A DNA stretch of 64,000 bases, from NCBI GenBank assembly GCA_963932465.1, contig OZ010794.1:212859748-212923747 (forward strand). Reading direction: 5' to 3'. Made by a program: the position numbers and the translations under genes. Below the pieces are notes generated by a model. It searched no databases and was not told where the DNA came from. It worked only from the letters and a program-made list of their open reading frames with translations. This stretch comes from Maratus speciosus (taxonomy: Eukaryota > Arthropoda > Arachnida > Araneae > Salticidae). Below are positions 10,482-21,877 of this stretch, one piece after another; position 1 is the first letter of the stretch; each line of letters begins with the position of its first letter.

Positions 10482-10659
10482 TGTGTACTATCACCTCTTA
10501 AATTTTTTCCCATTTTTTATGAAACACCCTGTATATGTACATTTAATTTTAAAAAAAACAGACGTTAATTTAAGTGGGCTTTAACATACATGGTGTGTTC
10601 ACAAAGTTTCAAGACTGGTCTGATAACTCAAAATTTATTAAACATTCTCGCACCGCGAA

Positions 10660-10925
10660 CTAAAATTCTTCGAAATATGACCCTTTTGCATGAACACATA
10701 TCTGCCAGCGTTTTTTCCATTGTTCATGAGCCCCATAGAAGTCTTCGAACGAAAGTCTGTTAAAGGACCTCGTCGAAACTGCCTGGACCACTGGAATCGT
10801 GTCGATCCGCTTCCCTTTTAGATCTTTCTTGACCCAAGGAAACACAAAAAGTTGCTGGGACCGAGGTCGGGACTGTAAGGGGCTTGCAGCAGTATTGCCA
10901 CGTTAAATATCGCCAAAACTGATGG
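10660..10925 (-). pseudogene. Mariner transposase C-terminus, left arm
   Basis: Minus-strand reading gives LAIFNVAILLQAPYSPDLGP, then after a one-base shift WVKKDLKGKRI and finally GSYFEEF at the stop. 'YSPDLxP' holds the third catalytic acidic residue of the IS630/mariner DDD/E triad, and 'KRWQxC.. GSYFEEF' is the usual C-terminus. The first catalytic residue and the helix-turn-helix region are missing. Non-functional. Confidence 0.75.
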
Positions 10926-10995
10926 AGCACTCCACAGAAAAAATGACCTGCCCGTCGCGTCCGCCCAGACATCAGAAACGATTGGATTGTTCCCC

Positions 10996-11294
10996 ACGAC
11001 AATGTACCCTCTTACACGTCGCTCGCCGCCGCCGAAGTTTTGGCTATCTTTAACGTGACAATACTGCCGCAAACCACCTACAGGCCCGATCTCGCTCCCA
11101 GGACTTATTTTTTTCCCCGGATAAAAAAAGACCTGAAGGAGAAGCGATTTGTCAGGGTTCCAACGATCCAGGCAGCTTCGACAAGGTCCTTTAACAGCCT
11201 TGCACGTGAAGACTTCCAGGGATCGTATGAACAATTGCAAAAACGCTGGCAGTGGTGTGTTGATCCTCAAGGGTCATACTTCGAAGAATTTTAG
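10996..11294 (+). pseudogene. Mariner transposase C-terminus, right arm
   Basis: Plus-strand reading gives HDNVPSYTSLAA, LAIFNVTILPQ, YRPDLAPRTYFFPRIKKDLK and ends RWQWCVDPQGSYFEEF. 'HDNxPSH'-like and 'PDLAP' are the second and third catalytic positions of mariner transposases. From 11040 it is open to the stop (84 codons), less decayed than the left arm. N-terminal two thirds absent. Confidence 0.8.
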
Positions 11295-11449
11295 TTCGCG
11301 GTACAAAAATGTTTAATAAATTTTGAATTATCAGACCAGTCTTGAAACTTTGTGAACACACCATGTATATAATGTATTCCCGTTTTAAAAATTACCTAAA
11401 ATTTAAATAGGCAATTTATGAAAATGATGTTTTATGTCTTATTATTTAA

Positions 11450-11649
11450 CCCCTTGAGGACGAGCGACGCGTATACGTGCCGCATGAAGTGCTCAGAATC
11501 CTTGTTTTTCCTCACCATGAAATTTTTACTGTAAAATTTACCTTATTTAATCAGCGCAATTTCTCAATTCAAGAAAACACAAATTTCTGTTTTAAAAAAC
11601 CGGTGACAAAAGATTAAAAATTTCGTAAAAGGCTCCCGTCCCGAAGGGG
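11450..11649. mobile_element. TTAA-flanked MITE, CCCCTTGAGGACG ends
   Basis: TTAA at 11446-11449 and 11650-11653; ends CCCCTTGAGGACG and CCCCTTCGGGACG. Sister copies in opposite orientation are at 30422-30621 and 43427-43621. Contains the CCTTATTTAAT core at about 11551. Confidence 0.85.
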
Positions 11650-11771
11650 TTAAGAAAAATTCACTGCCTTGTGTAAGAAGATTTCAAAAAAGAAAATCCT
11701 AAAATGTCGTGCGTTGTTAGTGCTTGTTGGTTTTCAGTATTCAAAAATTAAATTTTGCAAAATTATTTATA

Positions 11772-13118
11772 CAGGGTTATTAAAAAAAAAAACTTTTTAC
11801 AAATTGACATGGCAAACCAGGCATACAACAAGGATAAAAAATCACATAAGAACATCGGGTCGCAAATCACTTAGTCACAAATACAGGGTGTTTTATCCTA
11901 ACTGAACGCGGATTGGTGGTAATAATTTCGAGAAAAATAACAACATTGTAATGAAAATGCGACGATATGTAGGGGAAGGTGGCCTAAAATGATCCTAGAG
12001 GGCAAAACGATCCACATAGGTGTTCTTCCAGACAAGTTGCGCTATCTACAGGGTAACACATAAACTAGTTGTGCCAAGTGAAGATGAAGCAATGGCGTAT
12101 TCAAGCGATCACAATATTACGCGTCCGATAAGAACTTTTTGAAAAAGTGGTTTTTATAACATCTATTGTAAGATAAGCACTAACTTTCATATTTATTTAG
12201 ATATACAGTCTTTCATGTACAGAAATATGGCTTGGTTTACTCAATAGAGTATGTTTTTAGATGTGAATTACACTTGCTAAGTTTGTTATGCTTCTCGGCG
12301 TCATCCAGTTATGTGACCTAAAATAAATGGTCATGTTGCCGGGAAAAATGATCCATTATGTGGATCCTTTTACTACCATTTCATTGGCTGAAGAAAATCC
12401 GGTACTGCGTCCCAGTCATCATGTGAGCCAAATGTGTGACTGCCCCAAACCTTTCTGTTTGAGTCCACGTGTTATCCAACCGATCATAATCTTCAAATAT
12501 TCCATTTTATTGTTTTTCAAAATTATTTGTGTCACTTTTATATTTTAATATTTACATAAAATAAATTATGTATGCTATTCGATTGCAAAATTATTTTATT
12601 TCGTTATGTATTGTCATAATTACTTTTATATTCTTTATTTTGTCGATAAAAAGGAATTTACAATTGTTTTTAAATGAAGGATCATTTTGATCTTGAGTGT
12701 GGGTAAAATGACCCTTTGGACACTTTTTCAAAAATTCATTTTTTTCTTTACACAATTTGGGTTTAAAATATTATTAAAATATACTTATAATGCAAAATAT
12801 AGTATAAAACATATTAGCATAATGCCAAAGTTTCATTTAAGCAATTATGTTATTTTACACAAGTTTTCCCCGTAAGGGGATCATTTTAGGCCACCTTTCT
12901 CTACCTTATTTTGTCTAAAATGTAATAACATCAATTTTTTTTTAATAATGTACTTCATTTTTTTAAAGTTATTACCGTCATCCCAAATTGAGTTAAGATG
13001 GAACACCCAGCATTTTTGACTAAATATGTGGTTTGCGGCCTCATATTTCTATGTGATTTTTTATCCATTTTGTATGCCTGATTTTCCATGTCATTTTGTA
13101 AATTTTTTTGTAACCCCG
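11772..13118. mobile_element. Inverted-repeat element with ~200-bp arms, itself interrupted
   Basis: TA at 11770-11771 and 13119-13120; ends CAGGGTTATTAAAAAAA and CGGGGTTACAAAAAAAT. The arms pair through GACATGG..AATCAGGCATACAA and an inner CAGGGTGTTTTATCC / CTGGGTGTTCCATCT step at 11884/13010. No transposase visible. The centre holds the element at 11969-12904. Short open frames in the arms are not conserved. Confidence 0.6.
11969..12904. mobile_element. Nested DNA element, GTAGGGGAAGGTGGCC ends
   Basis: Termini GTAGGGGAAGGTGGCCTAAA and GTAGAGAAAGGTGGCCTAAA, extending to AATGATCC. Several interior 'AAAATGATCC'-type repeats are seen (12340-12370, 12680-12715). No transposase recognised; a 73-codon frame at 12327-12548 has no identifiable domain. 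Superfamily unknown; a clear target duplication was not found. Confidence 0.6.
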
Positions 13119-13120
13119 TA

Positions 13121-13757
13121 TATTGAGCAATACTATTTAAAAGTTTCTCATATTCAGGAAATTGGACTTGGAATTTCAAATGAGTCTGCATCGCTATTTA
13201 CAATAAGAACATTGTCATTTAACATTTATATTGCAGGAATCGTAATCGCAGAGTTTATTCATAGAATTTGTAGTACTTTCCTAGGGTAAGATAAGACGTA
13301 AAATTTTTATTTTGAAATAATTGTTGCAAGGAAAAAAAAACTCTGCGTCGTGAGATTTTGCCAGTCGTACATTAAGCGCCAGCATATTACTTATCAGTTA
13401 AACAAGACATCTTTACGGGAAAGCGGTTTTGCGTTTTGTTTCTTTTTACGAAATTCTTTTCATAAATTTTGTGTAGTATACAAATAAAATTTCACATTTT
13501 AAACAGCATATTCGCAAGATAAGCAATATCCTTAAGTTTTAAATTTTCAAATTAAAGGTATTTAATATACGTTTTTCGAAATAATTGGAATTATTTTTTT
13601 TATTATTCTGATTTTTAAAAAAAAACTGTTTATAACAATTTAATATAGCGCTTTTTTATATAAAATTATTTTCATTTTTATGTAAGTGCTAAAACAAACG
13701 TAAAGCGACATCAGTAAAGTTCTATGTGTCTACATAGTCAAAGTTGACTTTTTAAAT
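13121..13757. other. AT-rich, nothing recognised
   Basis: A single 87-codon frame crosses 13026-13289 from the preceding arm; no domain seen. Confidence 0.4.
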
Positions 13758-13761
13758 TTAA

Positions 13762-13960
13762 CCTTTGCACTCCGTTGTCTCCACTGCGGCGTCATCATCT
13801 TTCTTTGCAAAATTTGTTTTTGGCACCAGTAATAAAGGAAAGTAAAATTTGCCTTATGTAATCACTGCATTTTTGAAATTGTGTACTTGAAGGAAACTTC
13901 TTTTTAAAAAGTGATGCTGACCGAATAAAATTTGTGTAAGAGACTCCGGAATCCAAAGGG
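13762..13960. mobile_element. TTAA-flanked MITE
   Basis: TTAA at 13758-13761 and 13961-13964; ends CCTTTGCACTCCG and CCCTTTGGATTCCG. Shares its right TTAA with the next element. Confidence 0.75.
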
Positions 13961-13964
13961 TTAA

Positions 13965-14174
13965 CCCTTTCCGGCACGGTGTCCTTAAAAAAGGACACAT
14001 AATTTTAATTCCAAAACTGACAAACGGCACCATGAATATTTAACTAAAATTTTCGTATTATTATTTACATAAAAATAAGCAAGTTCATATTTTCTAATAA
14101 ATTCGTTTATAAATTGCGGTGTCAGTCCATTATTTCATCAGTTTATAAACAGAATCGCTCCGCGCCGGTAAGGG
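13965..14174. mobile_element. TTAA MITE abutting the previous one
   Basis: Begins at the shared TTAA (13961-13964) with CCCTTTCCGGCACGG and ends in CCGCGCCGGTAAGGG; the right TTAA has decayed to TGAA (14175-14178). Related to 7638-7993. Confidence 0.65.
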
Positions 14175-14442
14175 TGAAGGGGACAGGGAAAGCCCTATCT
14201 ACGTCTAGTTTCTCGGGAGCCTAAGCTTTGACCCTTGGCCTTTGCCTACGGCTCAGGCAGCGATACCCTCCCTCGCGACGAAAGCGGCTCCTTAGCACTC
14301 AGCCCAGGTGTGTCAATAAATATTATAAACTTATCTTCTTTTAGGAATAAAAGAATTGGAAGACATGCCTGCAATCATGCAACGTTTGGCCAAGGGGGTT
14401 CGGTTTTACTCACGGGTCTCAATCAAGTCAATAATCATTTAA
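14175..14442. other. GC-richer patch of unknown origin
   Basis: 14190-14310 is clearly richer in G+C than its surroundings (e.g. CCTTGGCCTTTGCCTACGGC). A 93-codon open frame spans 14235-14516, but it runs into the repeat at 14443 and has no recognisable domain. It could be a fragment of another repeat or a decayed exon. Confidence 0.35.
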
Positions 14443-15029
14443 GGAGACCGGGTAAGCTCTATCTCGGCCATGCTAAAATTCACCAAATTTATGTACCTTT
14501 TTCTCAGAAATGGTGAAATATAGATGGCTAGATTTCTTAGAGTAGTTAGAATAACATGATTTACGTATTTTAACAGACCATTTTCTTTCTAAGTGAAACT
14601 CAAAATTAATTATTCATTATTTATTGAAAGTCATTTTTAAATTAGCATTTTTGGTAAGATCACTACCTAACTACCTAAAAGTTTCACTACCTAAAATAAA
14701 TAATTCTCAACAAATCATTAAATCCCTGTGTTAAAGTATACAATATAACATAATATAAGTATTAAAAATTTTTGAGTTCTTAAGTTTAACAGATATTGAA
14801 AAAAAGGAACATGAACATGAAAAAATCAAAGTTTTAAAAAAAGTCAATTAAAGATTTAAATGGCCATTAAGCTATGAAGTACTCTTAGAAAGAATGAATA
14901 ATTTCAACACTTATTTTTGTAATATATAATCACGTGTGACACATCGTTGGAAAGATAAAAGTTTAAACTATTTAATGATATAAAAAGTAAAAATCGATTT
15001 TTTAGTTGAATTTTGCTTTTCCGGTCCCC
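14443..15029. mobile_element. TTAA-flanked element, Kolobok-like ends
   Basis: TTAA at 14439-14442 and 15030-15033; ends GGAGACCGGGTAAGC and GGGGACCGGAAAAGC. The 'TTAA-AGGGGACC' style resembles Kolobok-type elements rather than the CCC-ended piggyBac-type MITEs. No coding sequence. Confidence 0.5.
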
Positions 15030-15311
15030 TTAAATGTTTACACAATATCTTCATTAAAACTAAAAAGAAATCTTCAAATTATACACTAAAAGAAGTTTGC
15101 TCAGAAACACGTTATTTGCAATAGTGGAATGAAATAACTATCATGGATTTATCTGCCAATGATATTATAAAAATCGTGTTCGATATTTTTTTATGTATCC
15201 AGGAAATCACTTTAATAGAAAAATAAATCCTTTTCCCCATTACAAGCCAAATGCAAGTACAAAGTTAATACTTTTACGTAATTTACTTCTGCTACAATTT
15301 TGAGCCCTGTT

Positions 15312-15795
15312 TGGTGATTTTTGGGGATTAATGTCTTGAAATTCCTAAATTATAATTCATCGTAAATGCTCTGACCTACTATATCAAGGGTTACAAGAAT
15401 TAACTAAATGTTAAATTTTATTTCAAACCTGGCAAATGTTAAGTTGAATGTTACCATAAGAATTGACTGGAATGACTACGGCTGGTGTTTGAGTTGTTGC
15501 AAACTTAAGTACTATATAATTTTGTGGATGAAATTAGGATTAAATAATAAAAAGGATCTGCACTACATAATTCTAGAGAAAATACATATCGGTAAACAAT
15601 TATAGAAAGTATCCACGTTCAGCACTCTCCTTAGAATTTCCAAAGAGTTTGGTTCCATTATTTAATTTAGAAATTTTAATCTAATATTTTTTCTTCGAAA
15701 TAAAAATCTTTTTACGATTAATTGCAGAATATCTAACAGTTTTTGACAATTAAATAGGAAGAAAAATTCTATTCAAATTTTGTGTAAAAGTGTAC
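15312..15795 (+). repeat. Dispersed ~500-bp repeat, copy 2
   Basis: Second copy of the unit at 7040-7600, diverged by substitutions and short gaps. It runs into the fold-back region that begins near 15800. Confidence 0.65.
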
Positions 15796-16005
15796 GCACC
15801 AATGGTGATTTTGCTACCCAATTCAGGCAATAGAGCAATGAATAAAGATGTGGAGACATACAGGTAGTCCACTATTGGTGGACCACTACAGTGTGTCCCG
15901 CATTGATCCATTGTACTCAAATAATGCTCCATTTTGTGACTACATCCTCAGTTACTTTGCACGCAACCGTTAGAAATTACATTATACAGGGTGTCCACTC
16001 TCAAC

Positions 16006-16196
16006 CAGTGTTGCCAGTGTGCTACTTTTTTTTAATTCAGATTTCTTGTTTGCCATCAATTTTTTGAAACGGTAAAATTAGCTTTGTTGTCACCTTACTT
16101 AATATGTCATTAAATAAGGCGCATTTTACCATTTCAAAAAAGTGCTGCCAATCAAGAATTTCAATTAAAAACGAAGTAGCCCATCTGGCAACACTG
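16006..16196. mobile_element. hAT-type MITE with perfect 8-bp duplication
   Basis: Ends CAGTGTTGCCAG at both sides; flanked by CTCTCAAC at 15998-16005 and 16197-16204. An 8-bp target duplication and CAGTG-type termini are hAT hallmarks. The interior shares the 'TTCAGATTTCTTG' and CCTTA(C/T)TTAAT blocks with 61720-61985. The intact host sequence (CTCTCAACGG) is seen uninterrupted on the opposite arm near 20504-20513. Confidence 0.85.
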
Positions 16197-16975
16197 CTCT
16201 CAACGGTGTCCAATGGCTAATTCATTAACCGTTAGTCATAGAATTGTAGTTACAATTACAAAAATGTTTTAAATGACGAAAAGAAATATTTTCAAAGCTA
16301 TTTGGGTCAATAAAAACAGTTCTTAAAAAATACAAAATTAAAATTTTTATACGATCCCCCGTCCTATAAGTTATATTTAGTAAAATTTTCCTATTACACT
16401 GACAAGTAAGACGAAAAAAATCCCGTTCCTAAAATCTAAAATTGACCGAGTTATGAAACTTTAAAAATGCATGACTTGTACCACTTTTCTGCATATGAAC
16501 ACTGATGACTTCCGCATGCTTTGAGGGGTCATATACCAAGTGCTTAAAGTAATCGAAGAACTTATTTCATGTGTATCTGCGATTTGAAAAAAATCGTACA
16601 AGCATTGACTTAACTTTTATTAAATTTCAGATTGACTAAAATCATTGTATTTTAACATATGGTGTTTTTTTTTTGTAAGGATTTGAGGTTGTTTCTTTCA
16701 TGATTTCTTTTAACAAAAATTTTGTTATTTTTGTAAGTTTTTATTTAATTAATGCCAAGATGTTTAAGAACGTGTTTTAGTACTTTTATGTATTTTTTAG
16801 CACTGAATCCGAAAATGACCTTCATTTTTAATCATCACGTTAGAATTTTTTTGCAAATCGTAAATGTCAAAGTTAAAATATAGCAAAAATCTGATACTAT
16901 AAAACAGATGTAAAACTTTTTAAATTAAATTTAATTTAATTTAATTCAATAATTTATTCAGTTTTTTGGCTTATA

Positions 16976-19519
16976 CAGTCAGTATCGGTTATATGGTCAC
17001 GCATGCGGTCCTGAAAAATATGACCTTATAAGCGGGGTGACCTTATATGCGGTGTATGCAGGAATTTTATTTTAGACAATAAAATATTATTGATAAGTTA
17101 GTTATATTAGTACAACCATGTATAATGAATCTATGAACATATAATTTATAAAACAAGAGGTATAAAAAAAATTGCTTTACACTTAAACTTTCGAATTGAT
17201 GAGTATACTCGTAGTAGTAAAAATAATCTTTTACGCAGGTTTGTTTGTTTTTTATCGCAGTTGTTAAAACTACTTTTTCTTATTCATGAACAGTTTTAAA
17301 ATGTTCGTCTGTGCCTTTGTGATTGGTAAAAAAATATATATATATATATTTGAATGTATTTAGTGCTTTGATAGCTTCTGATAGCGTTGTCAGTTCAGCT
17401 TCGAATTCACTGTCATTATCATCGTTTCTATCAGTGTTTATATTTAAAATTTCCAAAATTTTTTGCAGTAAAGAAGCTTCAACATGGACTTTACCGATGT
17501 CACGTCAGCTGCGGATATCTAGAGTAGGCGTGAAGAACATTTTAACACGGCTTACCCTTCGTCCAATAAGAAGTCTTTTTTTAAAAGTACATACCCGCAA
17601 AGGCGTGACTGTTGGTGTTGCCACTCGTGGGTAAAGTCCATTAGTAGCGATCTCATTCTCAACAACTGCATATGCCAGTTCGTCATTTATTGTGCAAACG
17701 ACATTCCGTAGTTCTTGTGCAACTTCAAATAGGGACACATCATCACCATCATCATCATTGTCTTCGAACGATAATTCTTCACATTCTGGAAGCAAAGGAT
17801 GTCAAAAACAATTTTCAATGGTCTTCTTTGATCATATTAAAACACTTATCTACGTAACATATGGCATCTAACATAGTCACTCGAAACTTCTTTTTTTGAT
17901 CAATGGCAACAATGACGTTTTTTAGAAGCAGCTTTCGATAATTTATCTTAATAGTTTTAATATCCCCTTGATCTAATTGTTGTGCCACACTGGTTCAGTT
18001 TGGAAGCAAGAAAGCAAGTTCAATCGGATTTAAATGGGAAATCATCTAATGGGCAGTACAGTTGTATGCAATTATAGCTACTTGTCTGTGCAAATTTTAT
18101 CGAAACGCTGAATTTCTTTTTCCCAAATGTTTTCTGTCATCCACGCCTTTCGGTTTGCATCGTAAGATACATGCAAATATTTGCAGTTTTTCAAACAATG
18201 AGGCTTGAGAAATTTACCAATAACTAATAGAGTCAATTTATTTGACCCATCCACGCATACTCGCTGCTAATAAAATGGCCATTCTTTTTTTGCTTACATT
18301 CCCACTACTTCATTTTTCGTTCTTAAAAGTAACAGTTTTATCTGGCAAAACATGAAAAAAAGCCCATGTTTATCAAAATGAAAAACATCACATGGTCTGT
18401 ACTTTTTGAGAATGTTGCTTAACAAGTTAACAGCCATTCCTTCGATTCTTTGGCAGTAAAATTCGGTTTTCCTAATTATGCAGCAATTTTCAGAGAGTTT
18501 TATTTTGGTTGATCGCATCTTCTGTCTAACAAGATTTGAACCCTAAGACATTATTCAGTGTCGCACTCTTCATTTCATCAGTCTTCGTGAAAGCTTCTTT
18601 CGATACATCGGTTTTTTAATGTTTTCTACTATTTTTTTTCTGCAATTGTCAAATTTTTCGTTTTCCTGACATCTTATATTCACAAATGCCAATTAACAAA
18701 TGAACGAAGACTTTACACGCAGCGACAAGTAATGAAAAATACAAAAAACTAAAAAGCGTAATTTAACTTTTCTCTGCACGAAAGACAATTTTCATTCGGT
18801 CGCAAGGGGTTATGGCATATTTTCCAAGAATCAGTATCTAATGCGACAGTTGAGGGAGAAATCTCCAGAGCTTTGAAAACTCTTACCGACAGGAAAGAGT
18901 TTCTCTTATAGGCTACAGCCGGGAAGAGGAGAAAACCTCCCCCTCCCCCGAGTGTCGACGCGCATCTAGTCACTTGGTATGAAATATTATTGCGATCTCT
19001 AAGGCTCCGTTTAAAAAGGAAAACGTCTCCCTCACATTCTGAAGCTATAAAAATGTCAATTGGCCTTTCTTTTCCATACGTTAGTTCGTAGTTGTGGATT
19101 TTAGCAATAGCGCGGGAGATTCAACGATGAAAAAAGGGGAAGATTGATTAGAAGGAAAGAAGTTCCTCCTTCAGAATATCCATCCACTTCTTTCTAAAGC
19201 TATTAAAAATGAAAAGCAGTGCGTGCCCAATACAAAGAAGTCGACAGTTAAAGGTGCTTGAATATGAATGATACGTCTATTCGTCACTTTACACCCTAAA
19301 AAGGGAAGGAAAAAGCATAAAACTATAAGATTTTTGCAATAAAATGGGAGACAAAAGATGACCATATGACCATATATCCGATAGTAGCCATTGGAAACTG
19401 ACCATATAGGCGGTGTATTTTGACATGTAATACCTATTCAGTCAGTTCGGACTTACGAAAAGTGACCTTATAAGCGGGGTGACCTTATAAGCGGGTTACC
19501 ATATATCCGGTACTGACTG
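16976..19519 (-). mobile_element. Tigger-type transposon, full length but decayed
   Basis: Left TA at 16974-16975 and ends CAGTCAGTATCGGTTATATG and CAGTCAGTACCGGATATATG, with subterminal GACCTTATAAGCGGGGTG repeats at both ends. 2.5 kb is a normal length for Tigger. The minus strand carries the transposase remnant at 17310-18540. It is inserted near the centre of the 15987-20527 fold-back. Confidence 0.85.
17310..18540 (-). pseudogene. Tigger transposase (DDE), multiple stops and frameshifts
   Basis: Minus-strand fragments in order: YRPCDVFHFDKHGLFF (the 'DVFNxDETGLFF' block with the first catalytic aspartate region), WVDGSNKLTLLVIGKF-like and KPHCLKN, YDANRKAWMTENIWEKEI, a block corresponding to 'DNCPAH' and 'LPPNTTSLLQPLDQGII' (seen as SNLLSCFQTEPV.. 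and IKGILKLLR), an acidic region (17505-17795) and a C-terminal LSEAIKALNTFK. The order and spacing match the DDE domain of Tigger/jerky-family proteins. In place of 'DETGL' the copy has DKHGL. Several stops make it non-functional. Confidence 0.75.
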
Positions 19520-20859
19520 TTTGGGATTCTTACAGCTAAACAGCTGAAGGGTCCGATAAGGTGGGGGAGGAGGCTCAATTTTAACTTTGAAATTTACAGT
19601 TTGAGGAAAATCCTGACTTGATGTTTAACACTGAAGGTCATTTGTTGATTCAGCGGTAAAAAAATACATAAAAATCAATTATCAAATGTTAAAAACACAA
19701 CAATGACACCTACTTTATAGTAAAAAATTTTCGCTACTTTTTCTTTTTTTAACTTTAAAATTTGCGATTTGCAAAAAATCTTTACGTGGTGGTAAAAAAT
19801 GAAGATCAATTTCGAATTCAGCTGTACAGAATATATAAGAATCAATTATCAAAAGCTAAAACGGTTAAATTTCATCAATTATACTTAACAGAAATTCTGA
19901 TTTATTTCCTTCTTATATGTTTATTACAAATTATATATTTTGCATTAATAGGCAGGGCTTGATTACCAACGGGGTACATTCCCACCAGTAAAAAGAAGCA
20001 GAACATTTTGCCTCATTTATGGCAGAACCATTTAGATAAAGCGAACATTTCTTTTAAAATTTATTAGTGTAAGTGTTCCCCGTTCGTAATTAGGTCCTGT
20101 TAATAGGTGAGAATGATTAAAGATTTCAAATTTATATTGAAATGTTAATTTTACTCTCAACCATTTTTTAATATATCTGACGAAATTACATATCTATTAA
20201 ATTTGTGAATGACCCCTAATTTGCAGTTAAAAATATGTTCCAACTTAAAACAGCTATTACTCGGTCAATTTTAATCGTAGAATAACGGAACTTTTTTTGA
20301 CCTACTTGTCAGTGTAACAGGAAAAAATTACTAAATATAACTTATAGGAACGGGGGACCGTATAAAAATTTAGATTTCGTAATTTTTTAAGAAATGTTTA
20401 TATTGAGCCAGATTGCTTTTAAAATATTTCTTTGCATCATTTAAAATATTTTAGTAATTGGAACTATATGTCTATGACTAACAGTTTAGGAATTAGCCAT
20501 TGGACACCGTTGAGAGTGGACACCCTGTATAATGTAATGTCTAACGGTTGAGTGCAAAGTAACTGAGGATGTAGTCACAAAATGGAGCATTATTTAAATA
20601 CAATGGATCAATGCCTGATTAACGCTGGTGATAAATTCCACCGGTAATAAAGAATTGCATTTTTTATGGCAGAAATTCTGCATAAATAAGGCGATTAAAA
20701 TGGCGAAACATCCTATTCAAATTTACTGATGGACATTTGCACTGGCGATAATCGAATTCACTAACACTTACAGGAGTAATTTTTATGTTGTCACAATATG
20801 GCGGAATCGCAGTGCCTGACGTTTGATATAGTGTTGAAATTTTATGAATTATTCTTTAA

Positions 20860-21367
20860 CCCTTTAGTGCGCAGCTTCGCATATATGCAAACAACAGTGT
20901 TTTGAATGTAATAGATTTTTTTTTATTCGTATATACCTAATTTATACCAGAAAATTAAGATAGCAACATCTGCTTTAATTAATAACAGACATTCTGTATT
21001 TAATTAAAGCGAAATTAACCATTGAAACTTTCTGGTGAGAAGTCAGATTCTCTGAACTACATAATTTCTGGAACGTATTCTGTCATGGGAATTAAAGGGT
21101 TAAAGGTTTAGGTATATAAAATAAATAGTTATATAAAATAAGGTATTTGGAGAGATACTTCTTAAAATAATTTGCAATATTTTAGCTTAAAACAGCCACA
21201 TGACAGTAGTTTTTATTTGTAATGTAGATGTGAAACAGAAGAAACGATTGACGTATTATATGAAAAATGCATCTCTGATTTTTTTCGTTATTTTTCCTAT
21301 GTAATAAACCTTTCAGAGAATCATACATAATTTTTTCAAAACGCAATAAAAATCACGCATTTAAGGT
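20860..21367. mobile_element. 508-bp TTAA MITE, CCCTTTAGTGCGC ends
   Basis: TTAA at 20856-20859 and 21368-21371; termini CCCTTTAGTGCGCAGC and CCTTAAATGCGTG. A second, inverted copy is at 60604-61422, and the right half alone is at 51745-51976. The related repeat at about 8192 lacks the insertion and shows a single TTAA, giving a clean empty site. Confidence 0.85.
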
Positions 21368-21877
21368 TTAAATGTGTCAAGTTTATAATAAAAATAATTT
21401 CAAAGTTATATACCAGAAAAATTTACATGTATAATGTATATATAAAAATACCAAATTGCTGAGACGACCGTGTTCTTATCGTGGCTGTGTAAATGGTTCG
21501 TGTCAACGAAGATGTCTTTAAAAAAAGGCGTTTCGTAGAATGGAGCTAGGAATAAAGAGGAGAAGACATATAATGTCTGCTTTGCCTAATGACGTAATTA
21601 AGGAGGTTGTCACGAAATGGCGGCTGATGTTTTACGTCGGATCAACAATTTCTGATTCCCGCCGAAGTAAACTTCCACCAGTAATTTTTTAATAGAAAAT
21701 GTTGCTTATTTTAGCGGTCTTTTCATGAAAAAAGTCTCTCACAAATGTTGTTAAAATTTCTGTTTCTTTTTATTGGTAGCAGTTTGCCCAGGTATTATAT
21801 ATATACAGCCTGTGGCCAGAAAGTTCGGTGAATGAATTTTTATTTCAAATGCAGTATTGTGCAGCATCAAATACAGT

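Larger units (their letters stand above)
10118..10531 (+). mobile_element. IS630-like element, single arm
   Basis: Ends TTTATGAAACACCCTG followed by TA, the same terminus as the fold-back at 35400-36657. Internal order matches one arm of that element, including the Mutator-like MITE (10143-10329). No coding sequence is left. A 51-bp SINE tail interrupts it at 10431-10481. Confidence 0.65.
10589..11365. mobile_element. Mariner-type inverted dimer (fold-back) element
   Basis: TA at 10587-10588 and 11366-11367; termini CATGGTGTGTTCACAAAG identical at both ends, with pairing extending about 330 bp inwards. Both arms carry the C-terminal part of a mariner-family transposase, each read outwards. 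The outermost sequence is thus the normal 3' end of a mariner element, present twice, and no 5' end exists. The arms are clearly diverged from each other, so the dimer is old. Confidence 0.85.
15987..20527. mobile_element. Large fold-back element with nested insertions
   Basis: TA at 15985-15986 and 20528-20529; ends CAGGGTGTCCACTCTCAAC and its complement at 20527. The arms pair for over 300 bp (CGGTGTCCAATGGCTAATTC, CACTGACAAGTA, GACCGAGT). Pairing continues outwards for about 75 bp on each side, to near 15908 and 20612, through FB1-type sequence. Subtracting the nested hAT MITE and Tigger leaves about 1.8 kb, almost all inverted repeat. No own transposase seen. Confidence 0.7.
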
